The position numbers were made by a program, and so were the translations under genes. Source: Corynebacterium sp. (GTDB taxonomy: Bacteria > Actinomycetota > Actinomycetes > Mycobacteriales > Mycobacteriaceae). From it: a stretch of DNA of 17,650 nt. The stretch lies in the NCBI RefSeq assembly GCF_030826625.1, contig NZ_JAPJNQ010000033.1, positions 5,791 to 23,440 on the forward strand, in the 5' to 3' direction. The notes under the pieces are model-generated. The model ran no database searches. It was given only the letters and a program-made list of their open reading frames with translations, and was not told the origin of the DNA. Below are positions 1 to 6,604 of this stretch, in pieces; the stretch's first letter is position 1, and each line of letters begins with the position of its first letter.

Positions 1-1541
1 GCGCGCCGGGAAGCATGATTTTTCCGTACATACGTGAAGGCATCCTTCGCCTTGTTCCCAGCAAGCGGCAGCGTCAAGCGGTTGGTCAGACAAATTTCAT
101 ACGATTCACCAGCAGCAATGAGCTCTTGTGATTCCTCGATCAGCTTCAGGTATTCCCCACGCGAATGTAGTTGCTGCGGGGAAACAGCCTGCCGGGTATC
201 AGAGACTGTCTCCACGTCAACCTCGGGCTGCTGCGATGCAGCAGGCGCGGCGCCAGTCTGTGCAGACATTTGATCATGGGTTTTCTGCACGCCTGCGAGC
301 ATGCCATCCACCCACTCTTGCTGCAGCGCTGCCGAGTGAGCATCCTCGCAGAGCGCGACCACGTGGCACTCGCCGTCGGCAAGAATGATTGCCCGATCCG
401 CCAGCAGCAATTGTGCATCCGAAAAATCGTCCCGGGCGTGGGGTGCGGAATACCCACAGTCTGCCTTCAACTCATAGCCCAGATACCCCACAAGGCCCAG
501 GCTAAATTCGCAGCTGGCCACCGGCGGTTGCAGACCAGAATAACGCTGCAGCATACGCTCAAGCGTGGTGAACACTGACTCTTGGTGTTTGACGTGCTCA
601 GTAGGCCTCGCAGCCTGGTGATCTGTCGACGACTGCGCTTCGTTCCCGCCGTCAGCAGAGCGGAATACCTCGACTGTTCCGCGTGACACTGATGCTTTGA
701 GGTGCCTGGCCAATGGGCCAGAATCATCACCGATGCAAATAGCACCGGAGCCATCCTCGATCCACCAGCGCTGCCCGCCCAAAAGTTCGTAGGCTCGCAT
801 TGGCTCGGCGCATAATCCAGGCGCGGGAATCGAGCGAACAAGCAACCACGGGGCGGTGTTCATCTCCGCGTGCTGGTGCGTGCTGCCACCAGGTTCTTCC
901 CCACCGCTGGCGGTGGTCAGTTCAGCTGTGTCAGCGACCGCATCGGCAAGCTGCAAGAAATTACGCACAAGCGCCATGCCATGCTCATCGGCAATGGATT
1001 CTGGGTGAAACTGCACGCCCCACCAAGGCCTGTGCTTATGCTCCAGCCCCATGACCAAGTCATCCGCATCAGCGGTACGGGCGGTGACTCGAAAGCATTC
1101 CGGAACGGGTCTATCTTGATCGTCTGCTACTACCAACGAGTGATAGCGCACCACCTGATAATCCAGGTCGATGCCGGAAAATAGCCCGGTACCGTCATGG
1201 CTAATCCGGCTGCGTCGTCCGTGGAACGGCTCCGGCGCACGCACAATCGTCCCGCCTTCGGCCCAGGCCATAGCTTGTTGGCCGAGACAGACCCCTAGCA
1301 CCGGAAGCCCTGTTTCCAGCGCAGCTGCAGAATGCCCCAGGTCTTGCGGGTTTTCCGGCGTGCCCGGGCCCGGGGAGATAATCACCGCACCAAATCCGCG
1401 CCGAATGACGAACGCGGCAAAATCCAACCCATCAAGGTCGGCATCATTGGCGATAACTTCGACCTCATGGCCAGCAATGCGTACATAGCTGGCCAGGTTA
1501 TTGGTAAACGAGTCGTGGTTATCAACCAGGACAACGCGCAA
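1..1541 (-). CDS. pabAB: Aminodeoxychorismate synthase, fused PabA-PabB (3' end outside window)
   Basis: Makes 4-amino-4-deoxychorismate from chorismate and glutamine, the first committed step to p-aminobenzoate and folate. I translated this reading frame by hand; it stays open for 513 codons to the window edge. Residues 1-~185 are a class I glutamine amidotransferase: start LRVVLVDNHDSFTNNL, oxyanion segment SPGPGTPE, nucleophile Cys85 in GVCLGQQ, and His179/Glu181 in QFHPES. A variable linker follows, and the PabB (chorismate-binding) part begins with NTAPWLLV near residue 230. The last visible part, GESYEICLTNRL, is the start of the catalytic core and is closer to actinobacterial PabB than to TrpE. 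The start is TTG at 1541, directly after the glyA stop (TAATTG); a stop codon in frame immediately upstream excludes a longer protein, and GGAAG lies 9 nt before it. Co-transcription with glyA is likely. The missing C-terminus and a possible pabC lie beyond position 1. Confidence 0.9.
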   Translation of the reverse strand, partial: MRVVLVDNHDSFTNNLASYVRIAGHEVEVIANDADLDGLDFAAFVIRRGFGAVIISPGPGTPENPQDLGHSAAALETGLPVLGVCLGQQAMAWAEGGTIVRAPEPFHGRRSRISHDGTGLFSGIDLDYQVVRYHSLVVADDQDRPVPECFRVTARTADADDLVMGLEHKHRPWWGVQFHPESIADEHGMALVRNFLQLADAVADTAELTTASGGEEPGGSTHQHAEMNTAPWLLVRSIPAPGLCAEPMRAYELLGGQRWWIEDGSGAICIGDDSGPLARHLKASVSRGTVEVFRSADGGNEAQSSTDHQAARPTEHVKHQESVFTTLERMLQRYSGLQPPVASCEFSLGLVGYLGYELKADCGYSAPHARDDFSDAQLLLADRAIILADGECHVVALCEDAHSAALQQEWVDGMLAGVQKTHDQMSAQTGAAPAASQQPEVDVETVSDTRQAVSPQQLHSRGEYLKLIEESQELIAAGESYEICLTNRLTLPLAGNKAKDAFTYVRKNHASRR

Positions 1542-2810
1542 TTAGACCATCTTCCAGTCTTCCAGGCCCTCATACAGTGGGAAATCCTGGGTCAACTTCT
1601 CGACGCGGGAACGCAGCTGTGCAACGTCGTTACCCAGCAATGCCTGCGCAATGATGTCGGCGGTTTCTTCGAATGCCTGCTGATCGAAACCACGGGTAGC
1701 AAGCGCCGAAGCACCGATACGCAGACCAGAGGTCACCATCGGCGGACGCGGATCATTCGGCACCGCGTTGCGGTTGACGGTGATACCAACCTCGTGCAGA
1801 CGATCTTCTGCCTGCTGGCCATCCAGCTCCGAATTACGCAGATCAGCCAAAACCAAGTGGGTGTCAGTGCCACCGGTCAACACAGAAATGCCGGAATCTT
1901 GGCAATCCTGCGCGGTCAGGCGTTCAGCCAGAATGCGTGCACCGTCGATCGTGCGCTGCTGGCGTTCGCGGAATTCCTCCGTAGCAGCCACCTTGAATGA
2001 CACGGCCTTGGCAGCAACAGCATGCATCAATGGACCACCCTGCTGGCCTGGGAAGACCGCGGAGTTGATCTGCTTGGCGTAATCCTGCTTAGCCAAGATG
2101 ATGCCGGAACGTGGCCCACCCAGGGTCTTGTGCACGGTCGACGAAACAATATCAGAGTGTGGAACTGGTGATGGGTACAGATCTGCAGCCACCAGACCAG
2201 CGAAATGCGCCATGTCAGTCCACAAGTAGGCACCAACCTCATCAGCAATTGAGCGGAAGGCTTCGAAGTCCAAACGACGCGAGTATGCGGACCAGCCAGC
2301 GATAATGACCTGTGGTTTTTCCGCCAACGCCTGCTCACGCACCTTATCCATGTCAATACGGTGGGTGGTTGGGTCAACCTCATACGCGGCAACCTCGTAC
2401 AGTTTGCCGGAGAAGTTCAACTTCATGCCGTGAGTCAGGTGACCACCGTGTGCCAGAGAAAGGCCCATGATCTTATCGCCCGGTTTGATCAGCGAAGCCA
2501 ATACGGCAGCATTGGCCTGCGCACCAGAGTGCGGCTGCACGTTGGCGAATTCTGCACCAAACAGATCTTTGGCGCGCTGGCGTGCCAGATCTTCAATGAT
2601 GTCAACGTGCTCACAACCACCGTAGTAACGGCGGCCCGGATAGCCTTCAGCGTATTTGTTGGTCAGCACCGAACCTTGTGCCTGCAACACCGCACGTGGC
2701 ACGAAGTTTTCCGAGGCAATCATTTCCAAGGTTCCACGTTGACGGGAGATCTCTCCGTCGATCGCAGCAGCTACCTCTGGGTCAAACTCAGACAGCGGGG
2801 ATTCAAACAT
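1542..2810 (-). CDS. glyA: Serine hydroxymethyltransferase
   Basis: PLP enzyme that converts serine and tetrahydrofolate to glycine and 5,10-methylene-THF; cytosolic source of one-carbon units. The 422-residue length is normal. Family motifs are in order: SENFVP (33-38), YAEGYPGRRYYGG (53-65), DMAHFAGLVA (199-208) with the PLP-contacting Asp199 and His202, and VVSSTVHKTLGGPRSG where Lys228 should form the Schiff base. The frame is open further upstream, but I chose ATG at 2810 because MFESPLSEFDPEV is the usual SHMT beginning, and AGAAAGG stands 9 nt before it; the upstream extension has no family similarity. pabAB follows with no spacer, so the two genes link one-carbon supply with folate synthesis. 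coaA is divergent. Confidence 0.97.
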   Translation of the reverse strand: MFESPLSEFDPEVAAAIDGEISRQRGTLEMIASENFVPRAVLQAQGSVLTNKYAEGYPGRRYYGGCEHVDIIEDLARQRAKDLFGAEFANVQPHSGAQANAAVLASLIKPGDKIMGLSLAHGGHLTHGMKLNFSGKLYEVAAYEVDPTTHRIDMDKVREQALAEKPQVIIAGWSAYSRRLDFEAFRSIADEVGAYLWTDMAHFAGLVAADLYPSPVPHSDIVSSTVHKTLGGPRSGIILAKQDYAKQINSAVFPGQQGGPLMHAVAAKAVSFKVAATEEFRERQQRTIDGARILAERLTAQDCQDSGISVLTGGTDTHLVLADLRNSELDGQQAEDRLHEVGITVNRNAVPNDPRPPMVTSGLRIGASALATRGFDQQAFEETADIIAQALLGNDVAQLRSRVEKLTQDFPLYEGLEDWKMV

Positions 2811-2891
2811 CAAAGCGGGCCTTTCTGCACGCAGGTGGTGATAATGATGCTTATAACCATAACACCCAGCACTAATGAGACAATACCTACT
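2811..2891. promoter_or_regulatory. Divergent glyA/coaA promoter region
   Basis: This 81-bp region must serve both genes. For glyA (minus strand) the best pair is TTGTCT (2883-2878) and TATGGT (2861-2856) with a 16-bp spacer. For coaA the hexamer GACAAT (2879-2884), preceded by TGA as in an extended -10, ends exactly 7 nt before the ATG and so would give a leaderless mRNA. The coaA candidate overlaps the glyA -35 candidate, so the two promoters may compete. These are matches by eye to short consensus sequences; the coaA hexamer deviates at its first base. Confidence 0.4.
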
Positions 2892-3806
2892 ATGACTACC
2901 AGCCCCTACCTGGATTTTTCCCGTGAACATTGGCGTAACCTGCGTAAATCAGTACCGCAATTGCTCACGGAGGCAGAGGTTACCGAACTTGCCGGCATCG
3001 GGGAAAACATTGACCTCGACGAGGTAGCAGAAATCTACCTCCCGCTGGCTCGTCTGCTGCATTTTCAGATCGAAGCCCACCGGAGGGTCAACGATGCCAC
3101 GCAGCAATTCTTGGGGCACCCACCGCAGAAAGTCCCTTTCATCATCGCGGTGGCGGGTTCGGTAGCCGTCGGCAAGTCCACCACTGCCCGTCTACTCCAG
3201 GTGCTGTTGCAGAAATGGGATAAACACCAACGAGTCGATCTGGTGCCGACCGACGGGTTTTTGTTGCCCACCGCAGAATTGAAAAAACGTGGGCTGATGA
3301 AGCGCAAAGGGTTTCCGGAATCCTACGATCAACGCGCGTTGCTGCGTTTTGTCACCGAGGTGAAATCGGGCGCACCCGAAGCGCACGCGCCGGTGTATTC
3401 CCACACCGCATACGATATTTTGCCCGGTGAAGTGCAGCGCATCCGCCAGCCCGATATCTTGATTATCGAAGGTCTCAACGTCTTACAGACGGGCCGGACG
3501 CTCATGGTGTCAGATCTCGTGGATTTTTCGGTCTACGTCGATGCGCATGTCGACGATATCGAAAACTGGTATATCGAACGCTTTTTGAAACTACGTCGCA
3601 CCGCCTTCCGCGAGCCTGGCGCACACTTCGCGCATTTCGCAGACCTCGAAGAAACCACGGCACGCGCCGAAGCTCGCGAAATCTGGCAGTCCATCAACTT
3701 GCCCAACCTCGTGGAAAATATCTTGCCCACGCGGGTGCGCGCATCTTTAGTGCTGCGGAAAAATCACGACCATCTCGTCGAAAAGATCCGGCTGCGCAAG
3801 CTTTAG
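2892..3806 (+). CDS. coaA: Pantothenate kinase, type I
   Basis: Phosphorylates pantothenate with ATP, the first and usually rate-controlling step of coenzyme A synthesis. The protein has 304 residues, close to the family's ~310. The P-loop GSVAVGKST (residues 89-97, Lys95) lies in the expected PFIIAVAGSVAVGKSTTAR context, followed by VDLVPTDGFLLP, LMKRKGFPESYD and the C-terminal LRLRKL, all typical of bacterial type I CoaA rather than CoaX. The start is ATG at 2892 (MTTSPYLDFSREHW). The frame is open far upstream, but that stretch is antisense to glyA and is not protein-like. No good Shine-Dalgarno precedes the ATG. It stands alone on the plus strand, convergent with uppS, with 105 bp between the two stop codons. 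Confidence 0.97.
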   Translation: MTTSPYLDFSREHWRNLRKSVPQLLTEAEVTELAGIGENIDLDEVAEIYLPLARLLHFQIEAHRRVNDATQQFLGHPPQKVPFIIAVAGSVAVGKSTTARLLQVLLQKWDKHQRVDLVPTDGFLLPTAELKKRGLMKRKGFPESYDQRALLRFVTEVKSGAPEAHAPVYSHTAYDILPGEVQRIRQPDILIIEGLNVLQTGRTLMVSDLVDFSVYVDAHVDDIENWYIERFLKLRRTAFREPGAHFAHFADLEETTARAEAREIWQSINLPNLVENILPTRVRASLVLRKNHDHLVEKIRLRKL

Positions 3807-3911
3807 AGCCTAAACTATCGCGGCGCAATCGGGTCTAAACCCACCTCTAAGCGCCCAACCCACCACGAATCACCCAGCATGCTTACGGGCACACCAATTG
3901 CCCCGGGGCGG

Positions 3912-4679
3912 CTACTTCCCAAACCGCCGGGAACGCTGTGAAAACTCCCGCAGCGCTCGGAAGAAGTCAATCTTGCGGAAAGCCGGCCAATACGTATCGG
4001 TAAACCAAATTTCCGAATACGCAGCCTGCCACAGCAAAAACCCGGATAGCCGCTGTTCGCCAGAGGTACGAATCACCAAATCTGGGTCCGGCAAGCCCTT
4101 GGTATACAAATGATGCGAAATTGAATCTGCAGTGACCGCCTCGGCGATCTCGGCTGCACTCAGCCCCTTGGCAGCTTCTGCGCGGATGAGTTTTTGCACC
4201 GCATCCACGATTTCTTGCCGCCCACCATAGCCAACCGCAACGTTGACGATGACGCCGCTATTAGTCTTCGTTGTCGCGGCGGCTTCCTCCATGCGCTGCG
4301 CGACCTCTGCCGGCAACAGATCGAGGTGACCGACCAAGCGCACCTGGCAATCCATATCGCCCTGGGAGAGCTGGACGACGACATCAGTGATGATGTCAAA
4401 CAGCAGCTCAAGCTCTTCGGGTGCGCGGCGCAAATTCTCCGTTGACAGCAAGTAGCAAGTTACGACCTTGACGTCAGTCTCCGCGCACCACGACACCAAT
4501 TCCGCGATCTTATTCGCCCCGCGACGGTGACCTTGGCTGATATCAGTAAACCCAGCCTCGCGTGCCCAACGACGGTTTCCATCGGCCATAATCGCAACAT
4601 GCTGTGGCTGCGGGCGCCCACGCAGGCTGCGCCGGATACGCGCCTCGTAAAAAGGGTATACCAACTCGCGCAATTTCAT
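3912..4679 (-). CDS. uppS: Short-chain Z-isoprenyl diphosphate synthase (UppS family)
   Basis: Cis-prenyltransferase that condenses isopentenyl diphosphate onto an allylic primer. It has 255 residues. Visible motifs: HVAIMADGNRRWA with catalytic Asp33, YLLSTENLRR (76-85), and RTSGEQRLSGFLLWQAAYSE (204-223). The position after Tyr76 is Leu77, where E. coli undecaprenyl synthase has the small Ala69 (YAFSSEN). From memory, M. tuberculosis Rv1086, which makes the C15 product omega,E,Z-farnesyl diphosphate, also carries Leu here (L84). I therefore infer a short product feeding decaprenyl-phosphate/arabinogalactan synthesis rather than the C50-55 carrier itself. ATG at 4679 follows the stop of the upstream gene by 2 bp, with GGCGG near. 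Last gene of the mca operon. Confidence 0.93.
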   Translation of the reverse strand: MKLRELVYPFYEARIRRSLRGRPQPQHVAIMADGNRRWAREAGFTDISQGHRRGANKIAELVSWCAETDVKVVTCYLLSTENLRRAPEELELLFDIITDVVVQLSQGDMDCQVRLVGHLDLLPAEVAQRMEEAAATTKTNSGVIVNVAVGYGGRQEIVDAVQKLIRAEAAKGLSAAEIAEAVTADSISHHLYTKGLPDPDLVIRTSGEQRLSGFLLWQAAYSEIWFTDTYWPAFRKIDFFRALREFSQRSRRFGK

Positions 4680-4681
4680 CG

Positions 4682-5014
4682 CTACCGCCTGTCGTAGACG
4701 CCAGCTTCGCGCATTGCGGCATCTACCGCTTGCTTATCAAATGGGTCTAAACCGTGGTCTTCAGCGAACGCGCGACGACGACGAAACTTCGATTGGCGAC
4801 GGTGAAACGACCAACCAAGCATCATGATCGCCACCACTAACCCGACAATCACCAGCAAACCAATCGGGGATGCTTTTCCAAATTCAGGCCCCATCGGGCC
4901 ATCATGAACCTGATTTTGTGCCCAAACCAGCATCTCGCCTGCACCCTGGCTAGCTTGACTCGCAGCAAGCGTTAGCGACTCGTGTAGCTCGACCGACAAA
5001 AATGTTGGTTGCAT
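4682..5014 (-). CDS. Small conserved single-pass membrane protein (Rv1083-like)
   Basis: A 110-residue protein of unknown function. It has an Ala/Glu-rich N-terminal part, then the segment GPMGPEFGKASPIGLLVIVG (39-58) leading into one membrane helix (about residues 50-67), then a strongly basic stretch (HRRQSKFRRRRAF) and an acidic, probably cytosolic tail. The GPEFGKASPIGLLVI signature recalls the small protein next to mca in mycobacteria (Rv1083), from memory. Its ATG overlaps the mca TGA by one base (TGATG), so translational coupling is likely, and uppS starts 2 bp after its stop. Topology by the positive-inside rule: N-terminus out, C-terminus in. I infer a link to mycothiol or envelope metabolism from position only. 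Confidence 0.85.
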   Translation of the reverse strand: MQPTFLSVELHESLTLAASQASQGAGEMLVWAQNQVHDGPMGPEFGKASPIGLLVIVGLVVAIMMLGWSFHRRQSKFRRRRAFAEDHGLDPFDKQAVDAAMREAGVYDRR

Positions 5015-5880
5015 CAGTTGGCTCCCTCCAGTCCGGCAAACAAATCAGTTTCCGGAAGTTGAGTTTCTACCCGGCTGCGAGCGAGTTCGTATTCTTCGGT
5101 CGGCCACAATGCCTGTTGCGTGGCAACATCCGTCGCCATGAATGCTCCAGCCGGGTCAATCTGTGTGGCATGTGCACGCAGGGCGGCCTCTCGGTGGGAA
5201 AAATAATCGCTGCATTCAACCTTCGTGGTAATGCGCGACATGATATCCGCCAAGTGCGGCTCCCAGCGCTGCATCATCGGACCATACGGTGACGGTTTTC
5301 CTTGTTCCAATAGACGATTGTGGAACAACTCCATCCGCCGATAAACGAAGCCATGGCTGTAATACAATTTCAACGGCTCCCAGACCGGGATCTCGGGCAT
5401 GAACTCAGAATCGCCTGCCCGTTCCCAGGCGATCATGCTAATTTCATGCACTTTCAAATGATCCGGGTGCGGGTAGCCGCCGTTTTCGTCGTACGTCATG
5501 ATCACGTGTGGGCGAAACTCCCGAATGATTTCTACCAACTCGCGTGCCACCTTCATGGAATCTTCCCGGGCGAAGCAGCCTTCAGGCAGCGGCGGTAGCG
5601 GGTCGCCCTCTGGCAAACCGGAATCGACATAGCCCATCCACCGGTGCTGGACGCCGAGAGCACGAACGGATTCCGCCATTTCTTCATGGCGCACAGCCTG
5701 CATGTTTTCTTTGATCCCGGGTTTATTCATAGCCGGGTTAATAATGTCGCCGCGTTCACCACCAGTACAGGTGACGATCATGACATCGTGACCGTTGTGC
5801 GCATACATCGCGGTGGTAGCTGCGCCTTTTGATGCCTCATCATCGGGGTGGGCGTGGATAGACAGCAACCGGTAGTTCAC
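5014..5880 (-). CDS. mca: Mycothiol S-conjugate amidase
   Basis: Zinc hydrolase that cleaves mycothiol S-conjugates into a mercapturic acid, which is exported, and glucosaminyl-inositol, which is recycled. It belongs to the MshB/LmbE family. Metal and catalytic residues are visible: AHPDDE gives His11, Asp13 (probable base) and Asp14, and GGYPHPDH gives His138 and His141. The length of 288 and the phrases CTGGERGDI and MGYVDSGLP fit Mca rather than the deacetylase MshB. The start is GTG at 5880, with GGGAAAGGA about 5 nt before it; MNYRLLSIHAHPDDE begins exactly where the family does. First gene of a three-gene operon with the small membrane protein and uppS. Presence of mca implies the cell makes mycothiol, which restricts the host to Actinobacteria. 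Confidence 0.95.
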   Translation of the reverse strand: MNYRLLSIHAHPDDEASKGAATTAMYAHNGHDVMIVTCTGGERGDIINPAMNKPGIKENMQAVRHEEMAESVRALGVQHRWMGYVDSGLPEGDPLPPLPEGCFAREDSMKVARELVEIIREFRPHVIMTYDENGGYPHPDHLKVHEISMIAWERAGDSEFMPEIPVWEPLKLYYSHGFVYRRMELFHNRLLEQGKPSPYGPMMQRWEPHLADIMSRITTKVECSDYFSHREAALRAHATQIDPAGAFMATDVATQQALWPTEEYELARSRVETQLPETDLFAGLEGAN

Positions 5881-5892
5881 ATCGGTCCTTTC

Positions 5893-5976
5893 CCAGGTTC
5901 GAGTTCGTGGTCTAGTTCGCCGCTAATTTCGCGATTGAATTCACAGTCGAATTGTTAGACGAGTTGTTAGTCGAAT
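5893..5976 (-). repeat. Degenerate 12-nt tandem repeat array, mca leader
   Basis: Read on the minus strand, seven consecutive 12-nt units fill the region between the probable mca promoter and its ribosome binding site: ATTCGACTAACA, ACTCGTCTAACA, ATTCGACTGTGA, ATTCAATCGCGA, AATTAGCGGCGA, ACTAGACCACGA, ACTCGAACCTGG. Positions 1 (A) and 3 (T) are identical in all seven, position 12 is A in six, and positions 4, 5, 6, 7 and 11 agree in five of seven. The first three copies (5941-5976) are clearly related; the later ones are more diverged and the register could partly be chance. The units have no open frame with a normal start, so this looks regulatory rather than coding. Confidence 0.6.
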
Positions 5977-5978
5977 TG

Positions 5979-5984
5979 ATTATA
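5979..5984 (-). promoter_or_regulatory. Candidate -10 element for the mca operon
   Basis: On the minus strand the sequence is TATAAT, a perfect -10 hexamer, about 100 nt before the mca GTG. No good -35 is present 16-18 bp further upstream, which is common in corynebacterial promoters. Transcription would begin near 5971-5972, so the 12-nt repeat array would form the leader of the mca mRNA. Confidence 0.5.
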
Positions 5985-5992
5985 TTACCTAA

Positions 5993-6022
5993 TTGTACTG
6001 GCTACGACGCCTGCCTTAAGAT
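5993..6022 (+). promoter_or_regulatory. Leaderless promoter of the DUF4307 gene
   Basis: TTGTAC (5993-5998) and TAAGAT (6017-6022) are separated by 18 bp. The -10 hexamer ends 7 nt before the ATG at 6030, so the first transcribed base would be the A of that ATG. No usable ribosome binding site precedes the gene, which agrees with leaderless translation. Confidence 0.55.
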
Positions 6023-6029
6023 GCGAAGA

Positions 6030-6467
6030 ATGAGCACTCCCACGCGCGCACGTTATGGCTCCAATAGGCCGAAAAAGCCCGCCAGCAACCTCACCGGAAA
6101 ATTCTTGGTTGCTGTATTAATCGCAATGCTCGCTTTCGGCTCGTGGGGGCTTTTCCGTCTGTTCAACGCAGACTCCCCGGCCGCAGAAATCACGCTGCTA
6201 AGCCAGGAGTATCCCGACGATGGCACGTTGCGAGTGTGGGTGGACATCACCCGCGAGGATCCGGCGGTTCCGGCATACTGCATCGTGCAGGCGTTCAACT
6301 ACGACAAAGCGGAAGTTGGGCGTGTAGAAATCCCCATGGCTCCTGGAGAGAAACGCACAGAACGCATCAGCGTGGATGTACCAGTGCGCGCAGGGGAAAA
6401 AGCCGTCGCCGGCGGCGTCTACGGTTGTTCTGGAACAATTCCGGCACATCTCGACCTCACAAGCTAG
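6030..6467 (+). CDS. DUF4307 single-pass membrane protein
   Basis: A 145-residue protein of unknown function, recognised as the DUF4307 family (mycobacterial homologue Rv1081c, from memory). The N-terminus is short and basic (RARYGSNRPKKPASN), one membrane helix covers about residues 24-43 (FLVAVLIAMLAFGSWGLF), and the rest is a probable extracytoplasmic beta-rich domain with the phrases LRVWVDITREDP, AYCIVQAFNYDKAEVGRVEIP and GVYGCSGTIP. Its two cysteines may form a disulfide. I chose ATG at 6030 rather than the in-frame ATG at 6021 because a -10 hexamer lies exactly 7 nt before 6030 and overlaps 6021. It is divergent from mca, an arrangement kept in mycobacteria, which suggests a link but does not prove one. 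Confidence 0.85.
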   Translation: MSTPTRARYGSNRPKKPASNLTGKFLVAVLIAMLAFGSWGLFRLFNADSPAAEITLLSQEYPDDGTLRVWVDITREDPAVPAYCIVQAFNYDKAEVGRVEIPMAPGEKRTERISVDVPVRAGEKAVAGGVYGCSGTIPAHLDLTS

Positions 6468-6529
6468 CAAAAGCTAGCACTCGCGCGCTTAATTGTGCCA
6501 CCTCGGCAAAACCCGGTTAACAAATACGT

Positions 6530-6535
6530 TAAGAT
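6530..6535 (+). promoter_or_regulatory. Candidate -10 element for greA
   Basis: TAAGAT, the same hexamer as in the DUF4307 promoter, stands 69 nt before the greA ATG with no convincing -35. Transcription would begin near 6542-6543 and leave a leader of about 62 nt. Confidence 0.4.
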
Positions 6536-6544
6536 CTAGGCAGA

Positions 6545-6579
6545 ATCGTCGCAAAGCAGCGAGCATTGAGCTCGATGAT
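6545..6579 (+). promoter_or_regulatory. Hairpin in the greA leader
   Basis: ATCGTCG (6545-6551) can pair with CGATGAT (6573-6579, one G-U pair). An alternative inner stem CGAGC (6560-6564) / GCTCG (6570-6574) has a 5-nt loop and shares two bases with the outer stem, so the two are partly exclusive. The structure ends just before the ribosome binding site GGAAGG (6587-6592) and could modulate translation or mRNA stability. Evidence is base pairing only. Confidence 0.35.
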
Positions 6580-6604
6580 CAACGAAGGAAGGTTTCACAC
6601 CACC

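Noticed and set aside
171..578. Plus-strand open frames antisense to pabAB (34-273, 128-388, 171-578)
   Set aside because: The minus-strand frame translates into a complete amidotransferase and PabB start over the same bases; the plus-strand products are compositional shadows.
2361..2891. Long open frame on the plus strand running into coaA, which would extend CoaA by about 177 residues
   Set aside because: It is antisense to glyA and its translation is not CoaA-like; MTTSPYLDF at 2892 is the normal family start.
3807..3911. Terminator between the convergent coaA and uppS genes
   Set aside because: Only a 4-bp GGGT/ACCC stem and the loopless palindrome GCCCCGGGGC (3900-3909) are present, without T runs; I could not support a terminator although one is expected.
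5941..5976. Short ORF encoded by the 12-nt repeats (IRLT-like codons on the minus strand)
   Set aside because: The frame is closed by TAA just upstream with no ATG, GTG or TTG, and ends at TGA in the third unit; no coding support.
6463..6478. GCTAGC-AAAA-GCTAGC hairpin right after the DUF4307 gene as a terminator
   Set aside because: The stem is only 6 bp and not followed by a T run; GCTAGC is itself palindromic, so the repeat could be fortuitous. It overlaps the stop codon and may have a minor mRNA-end role.
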